Assembly: GCA_022865865.1 (NCBI GenBank)
Contig: JALHTN010000507.1
Location: 1 to 6,146 of the forward strand
Reading direction: 5' to 3'
Origin: Anaerolineales bacterium
GTDB lineage: Bacteria; Chloroflexota; Anaerolineae; Anaerolineales; UBA4823
Length of the DNA: 6,146 bases
Positions 1-6,146 of the stretch are shown one piece after another. A program made the position numbers and the translations under genes. How positions within the stretch are numbered: position 1 is the stretch's first letter; each line of letters starts with the position of its first letter. The notes below the pieces were generated by a model. That model was given only the letters and a program-made list of their open reading frames with translations. It did no database searches and had not been told where the DNA came from.

Positions 1-234
1 CGGGGTATCACCGAAGCGGTGGTGCTGTTTCTGATAACTTGCTCCTCCCTCCTTTGGATCGGGGTCAGATGGGGAGAATATACCGGGCTATTCTGGGCCA
101 TGGCTTCATTTACGGCAGCGATGCTGCTGCAAACCCTGTGGCTGTGGTACCGCAGCCGTCCCGAGGAGCGCATCGTTCAAGAGAGAGATAATATGATCTC
201 ACTTGCCACCCCTATGGCAGTCTCTTCAGATTAA
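1..234 (+). CDS. C-terminal end of a multi-pass membrane protein (partial, start lies before the window)
   Basis: The frame is open from base 1 and ends at TAA 232-234, giving 78 residues of a longer protein. Two strongly hydrophobic stretches are visible, about residues 7-23 and 29-51 of the fragment, separated by a short turn containing GVRWGEYTG. The second helix ends in WLWYRSRP, a basic cytoplasmic border, and is followed by a polar tail of about 25 residues. This is the pattern of the last two helices of a transporter or flippase. The paired helices and arginine-rich exit resemble MATE-like or polysaccharide-export carriers, but the fragment is too short to name the family. A GTG at 19 could serve as an internal start, but the open reading upstream of it makes a truncated gene more likely. 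The LysE-type gene follows after 38 bases, so the two may be co-transcribed. Confidence 0.6.
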   Translation, partial: RGITEAVVLFLITCSSLLWIGVRWGEYTGLFWAMASFTAAMLLQTLWLWYRSRPEERIVQERDNMISLATPMAVSSD

Positions 235-272
235 ACCACCCCCAGATATACATTTCATATTCTCAGCGCCTC

Positions 273-899
273 ATGACAGATGCGACATTCTTGACTTATT
301 TCCTGCAGGGAGCTGCCCTGGGTTTTGCTGCGGCCATAACCCCAGGCACGTTCCAAACTTACCTGATATCCGAAGCCCTCTCAGGTGGGTGGCGGCGAGC
401 CGCGCCGGTCGCATTCGCCCCGTTGATCAGCGATATTCCCATTATTGTGTTCAGCTTGTTCATATTGAATCAACTGCCGGAGTACTTTCTGCGGGTGGTC
501 AGCCTGGCTGGGGGTGCATTTGCCCTGTACCTGGCGTGGAGGCTCTGGTCGTCTTGGCGCAGCGGGACCGCGATGCAAGTAAATGAAGATCAACAACCTA
601 AAGGCAGCTTGCGACGAGGAGTGATCGCCAACTTTCTCACCCCTGGCCCATATTTGTTCTGGACGCTGGTCACCGGTCCCATTCTGCTTGCAGCCGGGCA
701 GCAATCAATCACATATGGTGCTGCCTTCCTGATCGGATTTTACGGCATCATGATCCTAAGTTTGCTGGGAATCGCGGTGCTCATTTCCCAGGCTCGTCGC
801 TTGGGTCCAAAGGTTGTCAGAGCATTGTTGCTGCTCAGCATCGTAATTCTGGTTATCTTCGCCGGGATACTGATCATACAGGGACTATTCAGTCGCTGA
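273..899 (+). CDS. LysE/RhtB-family amino-acid or metabolite exporter
   Basis: This is a 208-residue inner-membrane protein, the usual length for the LysE superfamily, whose members export amino acids or related small metabolites. Six hydrophobic segments fall near residues 5-27, 43-65, 71-95, 118-141, 147-171 and 183-206. The family signature is visible in the first helix (GFAAAITPGTFQ, residues 17-28). It recurs at the start of the fourth helix (ANFLTPGPYLFW, residues 119-130), reflecting the internal duplication of these 3+3 helix carriers. A polar loop rich in Gln and Asp (about residues 98-112) joins the halves. The ATG at 273 is chosen because it gives a full-length first helix. No clear Shine-Dalgarno sequence precedes it, and the preceding gene stops 38 bases upstream, so translation may depend on read-through from that gene. 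The substrate cannot be told from sequence. No terminator hairpin is visible after the stop. Confidence 0.85.
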   Translation: MTDATFLTYFLQGAALGFAAAITPGTFQTYLISEALSGGWRRAAPVAFAPLISDIPIIVFSLFILNQLPEYFLRVVSLAGGAFALYLAWRLWSSWRSGTAMQVNEDQQPKGSLRRGVIANFLTPGPYLFWTLVTGPILLAAGQQSITYGAAFLIGFYGIMILSLLGIAVLISQARRLGPKVVRALLLLSIVILVIFAGILIIQGLFSR

Positions 900-953
900 T
901 CTGAGAAAAAAGCTCAACAAGACCCTCCTATAATTCTGACATTATTCAGTATA

Positions 954-987
954 ATGGACCTGATTATCCTAAATCAATCAGGTCCAT
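954..987. promoter_or_regulatory. Perfect 12-bp inverted repeat next to the E1 start codon, candidate operator or leader hairpin
   Basis: ATGGACCTGATT (954-965) and AATCAGGTCCAT (976-987) are exact reverse complements separated by 10 bases, and the right arm ends two bases before the ATG at 990. A consensus -10 hexamer TATAAT sits at 950-955 and overlaps the left edge; another TATAAT lies at 929-934. No good -35 hexamer is found at 16-18 bases from either. A dyad covering the -10/+1 region is the usual place for a repressor operator. In RNA it would form a strong stem that hides the region where a ribosome binding site should be. No U-run follows, so it is not an intrinsic terminator. The dyad is seen directly; the regulatory role and the identity of any repressor are inferred. 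Confidence 0.5.
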
Positions 988-989
988 AA

Positions 990-3043
990 ATGAACGAACT
1001 CTCAATCGATTGGGGGCAAGCAGCTCGCTTTGTGCTGCTTTCTCGGGAATTAGATTTACTTGAAGAAGAGCTGCTGGCACCTCAAGGCAAGGTGAAATAC
1101 CAGTTCTCCGCCAAGGGGCATGAGCTCTCCCAGGTTCTGCTTGCGCAAGCCCTCGATCACAGCCATGATGCCGTGACGGTTTACTACCGTTCCCGTCCGC
1201 TATTACTTGCTTGTGGGATGGATCCTGCGACTGCGCTTGCAGCAGGTATGGCACTCACCAATTCACCCAGCCAGGGACGTGACACCGGTGTGGTATACAA
1301 TCTTCCCCGTCGAAACGGGTTGACCGTGGTTCCGGCTTCGGGGAATGTCGGTGCCCAATTTACTCCCGCTGCCGGATGGGCACAAGCAATCTTGTATTAC
1401 CAGCACGTCGTCAGGGAACATGATTGGCAAGGCGCGCTGGCTGTTGCCCATGGAGGCGATGGCAGCACGGCCTCCAATGGTTTTTGGGCTGCCTTAAATA
1501 TCGCCACCACGCAGCATCTGCCAATGCTGTTTTTCATCGAAGATAACCGCTACAGCCTGTCTGTTCCAGCTGACCGGCAAACCCCCGGTGGCAATATCGC
1601 CCCCAAATCTTGCCTCATTCCAAAATCTGCGTGTGATAGATAGCGATGGAACCAACCCGGCAGTTGCCTGGCTGGCCATCAGCGCAGCTATCGAACATGT
1701 TCGTGCTGGTGACGGAGCTTGCCTGCTGCGTATGAAAGTACCCCGCCTACAGGGGCATACTTTCATCGACGACCAGGCTTATAGAGACCCTGCGGAGTTA
1801 AAAGCTGAAAAACGCCAGGATCCAATCGACCAGCTGCGATCCTACCTGTTGAGTCGCGAAGAGTTCACCGCTGAAGCCTGGGAGCAACTTCGCCAGACTG
1901 CGCGCGCACAAGTATCTGCATCTCTTGAACAAGCAATCCAGTTCTCCCCTCCTGATCCTGGAACCGCGTCAGATCACATTTTCTTCAATGGCGCACAACC
2001 CCAGCAAGGGGGTCTGCGACCAGTTAATTCCCTACCAACTATGGGAAGTGAAACATCTCAACCAAGCGGGCCGCGCATCAACCTGATCGATTCGGTCCGC
2101 CAGACATTGGAATCAGAGATGGCGCTCAATCCGCGCTTATTGGTGTTTGGGGAAGATGTGGGTGTTAAGGGCGGTGTCCATGGTGCCACCCGGGACATGC
2201 AGAATCGCTTTGGTGCCGAACGGGTATTCGATACCTCCTTATCAGAAGAGGGCATCATCGGACTCTATGGGGCTTGCCTATGCTGGCTTATTACCCGTCC
2301 CAGAAATTCAGTTCAGGAAATATGCCGATCCAGCTTATGAACAGATAGCTGATTTCGGTACAATTCGCTGGAGAACAGCAAATAATTTTGCCGCGCCGGT
2401 CGTTGTGCGCATTCCGGTCGGGTACGGAAAGACAACCGGCGATCCCTGGCACAGTGTCACTGGTGAGGCGATTTACGCTCACACGCTAGGGTAGCGGATC
2501 GCGTTCCCGAGTAACGCCGAGGATGCCGCCGGTTTACTGCGCACGGCATTACGCGGCGATGATCCGACCTTTTTCTTCGAGCACCGCGCCTTATTAGACA
2601 CCTCTCCAGCTCGCCGACCTTATCCAGGTGACGATTTCTGCCTCCCTTTTGGTGCTGCCAATAGATTGGTGACAGGCGATGAATTAACCATCATTTCCTG
2701 GGGTGAAACTGTCTACCGCTGCCTGGCGGCAAGCCGCGACTTTCCCGGTCGCATAACGGTGCTGGATTTACGCACCATCATCCCTTTGGACAAAGATACA
2801 GTTTTGGAAAGTGTGCAGAATACCGGAAGAGCTCTGATTGTCCATGAAGACACCCAGACAGCGGGATTTGGAGACGAGATCAGCGCCATGATCGCTGCTG
2901 AAGCATTCACCGATCTGGATGCGCCAGTCCAGCGCTTGGCAACAACGGATATTCCGATCCCATACGATGTTGGCATGATGGCATCCATTCTGCCCAATGC
3001 GGAAAAAATCAAGGGAAAAATTGACCAGCTGCTGGCATTTTGA
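990..3043 (+). pseudogene. Fused 2-oxoacid (branched-chain type) dehydrogenase E1 alpha/beta subunit, disrupted by two frameshifts and one stop
   Basis: The intact ancestor would be a thiamine-diphosphate enzyme that decarboxylates 2-oxoacids and passes the acyl group to lipoyl-E2. The alpha half starts at ATG 990. It holds YYRSRP (residues 65-70) and the ThDP motif GDGSTASNG (156-164) ending at EDN (184-186). It reads in frame 3 up to NIA (codons ending at 1601). Reading then moves to frame 1 at NLASFQNLRV (1606 on), because four bases (1602-1605) stand where three are expected, at a C5A3 run. Frame 1 continues through the linker into the beta half (INLIDSVRQ from 2077; FGEDVGVKGGVHGAT; LSEEGIIG). 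At 2263-2266 it moves to frame 2 (MGLAYAGLLPVPEIQFRKYA), best explained by loss of two bases from an Arg-Ser pair. Frame 2 meets TAG at 2492-2494 between HTLG and RIAFPSNAEDA, where Trp (TGG) is typical, then runs to TGA 3041-3043. About 683 codons remain, roughly full length, so decay looks recent. Sequencing error is possible for the C5A3 shift but less so for all three lesions. No E2 or E3 gene is adjacent. Confidence 0.85.
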
Positions 3044-3267
3044 GCCCCTCACCAGATTATCTGCTCCATAAGGGGACTACGGGAGAGATATTTATTTACA
3101 AACTGCCAAAATCACACAGGTCAAGAAGGAAAATTTACTCAAGACAATCACCCCAAAATAGCTGATAACTGAATGAATTGCTTCCCTTGCTAAAAATGAA
3201 CCATTTTCAATTAATATTAGTTGATCAAATGATGGTCCATGGATAAAGAGAAACCAAAGGAGAAAAA

Positions 3268-4476
3268 ATGAGCTCAGATACCTTATCCTTCAATCAAGTC
3301 ATTAATACTGATCCAGAGAATGCGTACCGCGCCTTCACCAACGCCACCCAGCTGCGGGGCTGGTTGTGCAATGTGGCCACAGTCGTACCCCGCACTGGTG
3401 GAAGATTCTACCTGTGGTGGGAGTCCGGTTATTACACTAGCGGTGAATTCACAGCAACCGAATCGGGGGTGGAAACCTCCTTCACCTGGTTCGGAAAAGG
3501 AGAGCCTGCACCATCTCGGGTGGTGGTGACTTTCACCCCACAAGATGGTGGCACACTGGTAACCGTGAACCACGAAGGGCTTGGAACTGGTGAAGCCTGG
3601 GAAAGAAGCCGTTCAGAGATCGGAAAGGGTTGGCAGAACGCGCTTGAGAATTTAAACTCAGTGGTCACCAGCGGTGAAGACCTGCGATTTGTCTCCCGGC
3701 CCATGTTGGGAATCATACTGGACGAATTTAATGAACAGATCGCTGAGAAATTGGGATTACCTTCAGCTGAGGGAATCCGTCTTGGTGGTACCGTGGCAGG
3801 CATGGGTGCCGAAGCCGCGGGTCTGCGGGAAAACGATGTGATGACCATCATGGGAGGCATGCCCACGATCGATTTTGAGAGTCTAAACCAGGCTCTCAAT
3901 GCTCGCAAAGCAGGTGACACAATCGAAGTGGTCTTCTACCGTGATGGCAAGCAGCAAATTCTGCAAATGACCCTCTCTGGCAGACCAATTCCTGAAATCC
4001 CAGCCACCGCAGAAGGATTGGCGCAGGCTGTTGGGAAGATCTACAAGGGAATTGAGCAAGTCTTAATAGATTTTCTCAGCGGAGTCAGCGAAGAGCAAGC
4101 CTCCTTCAAGCCAGCCCCATCAGAATGGAGCATTAAAGGCAATCTGGCCCATTTTATTCAGGGTGAGCGTTTCTTCCAGCAGTACATTGGCGAGCTGGTC
4201 AGCGGGCAAGAACGTTTTGCAGATGATTATGGTGGCAATATCGACGAATTTCTCGAGGCGACTATTGTCGCTTACCCAACCGTGCAAGACCTGGTCAACG
4301 AATATAAACACAACATGGTTGAGACCTTACATTTCCTTGCCAATCTTCCGCATGAGTTCATTGCCAGGAAAGGGGAATACTGGCGCCTCGCTTATGATTT
4401 ACTGCAAGATCCTTATCACTTTAATTCGCACCTGGAGCAAATGCAAGCTGCATTGGAGGCCGCCCGAAAGAAATAA
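3268..4476 (+). CDS. Three-domain protein: AHSA1/SRPBCC, PDZ and DinB-like four-helix domain
   Basis: The protein has 402 residues, no signal peptide and no membrane segment, so it is probably cytoplasmic. Residues 3-132 match an AHSA1-type SRPBCC fold: an INTDPENAYRAFTN opening, then PRTGGRFYLWW (41-51) and a closing amphipathic helix after GKGWQNALENL (119-129). Residues 145-240 are a PDZ domain with the carboxylate-binding-loop style start MLGIIL (146-151), the turn AAGLRENDVMTIMG (183-196) and the strand DTIEVVFYRDGK (217-228). Residues 250-400 are a DinB/YfiT-like helical bundle with SEWSIKGNLAHFIQGE (285-300). His295 together with His384 and His388 (YHFNSHLEQM) could form the metal triad of that family. 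DinB-like proteins are often metal-dependent thiol transferases or of unknown role; AHSA1 domains often bind hydrophobic ligands or client proteins. The substrate is unknown. A strong AAAGGAG at 3256-3262, five bases before the ATG, fixes the start. It stands alone, with gaps of 224 and 386 bases around it. Confidence 0.85.
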   Translation: MSSDTLSFNQVINTDPENAYRAFTNATQLRGWLCNVATVVPRTGGRFYLWWESGYYTSGEFTATESGVETSFTWFGKGEPAPSRVVVTFTPQDGGTLVTVNHEGLGTGEAWERSRSEIGKGWQNALENLNSVVTSGEDLRFVSRPMLGIILDEFNEQIAEKLGLPSAEGIRLGGTVAGMGAEAAGLRENDVMTIMGGMPTIDFESLNQALNARKAGDTIEVVFYRDGKQQILQMTLSGRPIPEIPATAEGLAQAVGKIYKGIEQVLIDFLSGVSEEQASFKPAPSEWSIKGNLAHFIQGERFFQQYIGELVSGQERFADDYGGNIDEFLEATIVAYPTVQDLVNEYKHNMVETLHFLANLPHEFIARKGEYWRLAYDLLQDPYHFNSHLEQMQAALEAARKK

Positions 4477-4497
4477 TCACCCACTTTCGAGGTACAA

Positions 4498-4640
4498 AAG
4501 GGGCTGTCCCAAAAGGTTGTCACCCTTGAGCGAAGCCCTGTCCCTGGACGGACAGACCGGGGGGAAGGGTCTCATCGACTATTTCTGAGATCTTTCACTT
4601 TGTTCAGGATGACATTTCTATGGTTATTAGACAGCCCCTT
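4498..4640. repeat. 143-bp nested palindromic element, MITE-like or dispersed intergenic repeat
   Basis: The ends are exact inverted repeats of 11 bp: AAGGGGCTGTC (4498-4508) and GACAGCCCCTT (4630-4640), with weaker matching a few bases further in. Inside lies a second, imperfect dyad. Its right arm, 4586-4613, reads TGAGATCTTTCACTTTGTTC then AGGATGAC. Its left arm is split: GTCACCCTTGAGCGAAGC (4519-4536) and GAAGGGTCTCA (4564-4574), separated by about 27 bases that carry their own small hairpin CTGTCC (4538-4543) / GGACAG (4550-4555). Arms of the type GTCA-CCTGAGCGAAGCGAAGG are known as dispersed intergenic palindromes in several bacterial phyla. The outer ends resemble insertion-sequence termini, but no transposase and no clear target duplication are present. 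Stretches of the minus and plus strand here are open only by chance. Confidence 0.6.
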
Positions 4641-4852
4641 ATTCATTAGGAACCCCGCTGAAATTCGAAATACTCATCTGGTTTAGCGAGTATAATTGGG
4701 ACTAATTTCATCCTAGATAAATCATCTGGTAGATTAACTTTAAGCTATGATCATTTTGGGTGATCTGGATTGTGATCTCTCTCATCTCGTTCACTGGATG
4801 ATTTCAAAATATTTGCAGCGAATCCGATTGAACTTTGTCAGGATAATTCCAC
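4641..4852. other. AT-rich intergenic stretch with no recognised gene
   Basis: This is the remainder of the 386-base gap before the VOC gene. It has no coding frame of note on either strand. It contains an isolated TATAAT at 4691-4696 and GATAAT at 4842-4847, neither with a matching -35 hexamer at the proper distance. The nonamer TCATCTGGT occurs twice, about 50 bases apart, without further symmetry. A promoter for the downstream gene presumably lies here but I cannot place it. Confidence 0.4.
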
Positions 4853-4862
4853 GGAGGTGATT

Positions 4863-5243
4863 TTGGAAAAGCAGAACGAAATTGGCAGTATTATGGAAAT
4901 CATCCTCTACGTGGAGGATATGAATCGACAAGTGTCATTTTACAGGGACAAGATGGGATTCAAGGTGGTGAATCCTCAAGACTCTGATGATTATGGAAAT
5001 GAATTTTGGGTGGAACTGGACACCGGCACCTGCTCGCTAGCCCTCCATGCCGGAGGAAAAGGTCGCTTTGGGGCTGACGCACCAAAATTTGTGTTTCGGG
5101 TCAATGACATTCTAGCTGCTCGTCAGCAGCTCATCAATCAGCAGGTTGAGATGGGAGAAATTCGCTCAGCCGCCCCGGGAGTATGGGTGTGTGATGGTGC
5201 TGACCCGGAGGGGAACAAATTTTCAATCGAGTCGCATGATTAA
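4863..5243 (+). CDS. Glyoxalase/bleomycin-resistance/dioxygenase (VOC) family protein
   Basis: This is a single-domain VOC protein of 127 residues from the chosen start, the normal size for a half-site glyoxalase-type protein that dimerises to build its metal site. The two beta-alpha-beta-beta-beta modules are visible. The first opens with MEIILYVEDMNRQVSFYRDK and MGFKVV, followed by EFWVELDTGTCSLALHAGG. The second opens with PKFVFRVNDILAARQQL and ends with the hallmark DPEGNKFSIESHD. The His of ALHAGG and the Glu of FSIES are the likely metal ligands. The substrate is not predictable from this. The TTG at 4863 is preferred because GGAGG (4853-4857) lies five bases upstream. The GTG at 4857 overlaps that site, and the ATG at 4893, just before the first strand, has no Shine-Dalgarno sequence. 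An aldo/keto reductase gene follows after 105 bases. Confidence 0.8.
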   Translation: MEKQNEIGSIMEIILYVEDMNRQVSFYRDKMGFKVVNPQDSDDYGNEFWVELDTGTCSLALHAGGKGRFGADAPKFVFRVNDILAARQQLINQQVEMGEIRSAAPGVWVCDGADPEGNKFSIESHD

Positions 5244-5254
5244 GCCATACACTC

Positions 5255-5286
5255 AATCTAATTTAGGGACAAACGCGAATCTAATT
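5255..5286. repeat. Short direct repeat in the VOC to aldo/keto reductase spacer
   Basis: AATCTAATT occurs at 5255-5263 and again at 5278-5286, a start-to-start spacing of 23 bases or about two helical turns. The outer edges also form a small dyad, CTCAAT (5252-5257) with ATTGAG (5284-5289). The arrangement could be a binding site for a dimeric regulator of the downstream reductase, but a 9-bp AT-rich repeat may also be chance. Confidence 0.3.
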
Positions 5287-5348
5287 GAGAACCTTACCGC
5301 AATCAAACTCAAACATCAGAATAGACATCGCTTCCTGGAGGATTTGAT

Positions 5349-6146
5349 ATGGAATCTCGAAACTTAGGCCGTACCGGTCTTAAAGTGTCAGAACTTTGTC
5401 TGGGGACCATGCAGTTTGGTTGGACGGCGGATGAAACCACCTCACACCAGATTTTGTCTGCAGCCTTTCAGAGTGGGATAAATTTTATTGACACTGCGGA
5501 TATTTATTCCAGTTGGGCAGATGGAAATCCAGGTGGTGTCTCCGAAACGATTATTGGCGATTGGATGAGTAAAAGCGATATCGATCGCACCCAGATAATC
5601 CTGGCGACCAAGGTGCGCGGGGTAATGGGTACAGGACCCAACGATGAGGGCTTATCGCGCGCCCACATCATGACTGCGGTAGAAAATTCACTTAAGCGGC
5701 TGAATACGGACTACATCGACCTTTACCAAACCCATTGGTATGACGAAAATACCCCTATTGAAGAAACGCTCTCCGCAATGGATGATCTGGTTCACCAAGG
5801 CAAAGTACGCTATATCGGCTGCTCCAATTACCCAGCCTGGCGCTTGATGCAAGCCCTTTGGTATGCCGACCGGGATAATATCTCCCGTTATGATTCGTTG
5901 CAGCCACATTACAGTTTGGTTCAGCGAAGTGAATTCGAGCAGGAATTGGCGCATGTGTGCCGCTCATATGGCCTGGGGGTGATCCCTTACAGTCCACTGG
6001 GTGGAGGTTTCCTAACCGGAAAATACAAAGAGAAGGCGCCAGAAGTAGAAAGCCAACGTGCCAAAGGCGTTCAACGGTATTTCTCAAAACGCAATTGGAC
6101 ACTTCTTGAGAAAATGGAGCATATCGGTCTCGAGCAAAATGGCAAA
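5349..6146 (+). CDS. Aldo/keto reductase (partial, C-terminal end beyond the window)
   Basis: The frame is open for 266 codons from ATG 5349 to the last base. Family members of this type have about 310-330 residues, so some 50-60 are missing. The enzyme reduces aldehydes or ketones (or oxidises alcohols) with NADPH in a TIM barrel. The N-terminal [20 protein letters not shown] is typical. The catalytic tetrad is complete: Asp48 and Tyr53 in FIDTADIYS, Lys88 in LATKVRG, His129 in YQTHWYD. Further barrel strands are [14 protein letters not shown] (151-164), [11 protein letters not shown] (183-193) and [17 protein letters not shown] (210-226). It resembles the YajO / potassium-channel-beta-like branch, whose substrates vary. 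GGAGG at 5337-5341, seven bases before the ATG, supports the start. The VOC gene ends 105 bases upstream, so the two may share a transcript. No lesion is seen in the visible part. Confidence 0.9.
   Translation, partial: MESRNLGRTGLKVSELCLGTMQFGWTADETTSHQILSAAFQSGINFIDTADIYSSWADGNPGGVSETIIGDWMSKSDIDRTQIILATKVRGVMGTGPNDEGLSRAHIMTAVENSLKRLNTDYIDLYQTHWYDENTPIEETLSAMDDLVHQGKVRYIGCSNYPAWRLMQALWYADRDNISRYDSLQPHYSLVQRSEFEQELAHVCRSYGLGVIPYSPLGGGFLTGKYKEKAPEVESQRAKGVQRYFSKRNWTLLEKMEHIGLEQNGK

Noticed and set aside
954..989. An 11-codon frame (MDLIILNQSGP) ending in TAA directly before the E1 start, resembling a branched-chain leader peptide
   Set aside because: It has no ribosome binding site, its ATG lies inside the likely -10 region, and its sequence is fully explained by the inverted repeat. 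No terminator/antiterminator pair is visible.
3045..3078. CCCCT (3045-3049) and AGGGG (3071-3075) as a terminator after the E1 pseudogene
   Set aside because: The stem has only five pairs, the loop is 21 bases and no T-run follows.
3187..3216. TTGCTA with TTAATA 18 bases downstream as a promoter for the three-domain protein
   Set aside because: Both hexamers match the consensus only in part, and the region is AT-rich enough to give such matches by chance.
3432..3920. A 162-codon minus-strand open frame inside the three-domain gene
   Set aside because: It is the mirror of a strongly coding plus-strand region, has no ribosome site, and has a Ser/Pro-rich composition typical of antisense shadow frames.
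4163..4588. A 141-codon plus-strand frame overlapping the end of the three-domain gene and entering the repeat element
   Set aside because: It lies out of frame within a well-supported gene, and its end falls in palindromic non-coding DNA; the translation has no family resemblance.
4498..4640. The outer inverted repeat as a transcription terminator
   Set aside because: About 120 bases separate the arms and no T-run follows the right arm, so an intrinsic terminator is unlikely.
5688..6102. Two overlapping minus-strand frames inside the aldo/keto reductase
   Set aside because: They are shadows of the plus-strand enzyme, whose catalytic tetrad and barrel motifs are clear.

Overview
This 6.1 kb window looks like ordinary chromosomal DNA from a bacterium of moderate GC content. 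The style of several proteins (a fused alpha/beta 2-oxoacid dehydrogenase E1, an AHSA1-PDZ-DinB fusion, a LysE-type carrier) suggests Chloroflexota, probably Anaerolineae. That assignment rests on remembered family resemblance, not on a marker gene. All recognisable genes lie on the plus strand. There is no rRNA, tRNA, CRISPR array, phage gene or transposase gene.

Layout. Bases 1-234 hold the last 78 codons of a multi-pass membrane protein. Bases 273-899 encode a complete six-helix LysE/RhtB-type exporter. Bases 990-3043 hold a full-length but broken gene for a fused E1 alpha/beta subunit of a 2-oxoacid (branched-chain type) dehydrogenase. It carries a +1 shift near 1602-1605, a second shift near 2263-2266 that fits a 2-base loss, and an in-frame TAG at 2492-2494 where the family typically has Trp. 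Bases 3268-4476 encode an intact 402-residue protein joining an AHSA1/SRPBCC domain, a PDZ domain and a DinB-like four-helix domain. Bases 4498-4640 form a non-coding palindromic element with matching outer ends and a second inverted repeat nested inside. Bases 4863-5243 encode a small glyoxalase/VOC protein. Bases 5349-6146 hold the first 266 codons of an aldo/keto reductase that runs off the window with its catalytic tetrad present.

How the genes fit together. The gaps are mostly 100-390 bases and several genes have their own strong Shine-Dalgarno site, so this does not look like one operon. The VOC protein and aldo/keto reductase are 105 bases apart and could be co-transcribed; both families often act on reactive carbonyls, but a shared role is only an inference. 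The E1 gene has no E2, E3 or lipoylation neighbour here.

The points most worth a second look are the three-domain fusion, the three lesions in an otherwise well-preserved E1 gene, the perfect 12-bp inverted repeat just upstream of that gene's start codon, and the nested palindromic element. I found no convincing undescribed multi-gene system.
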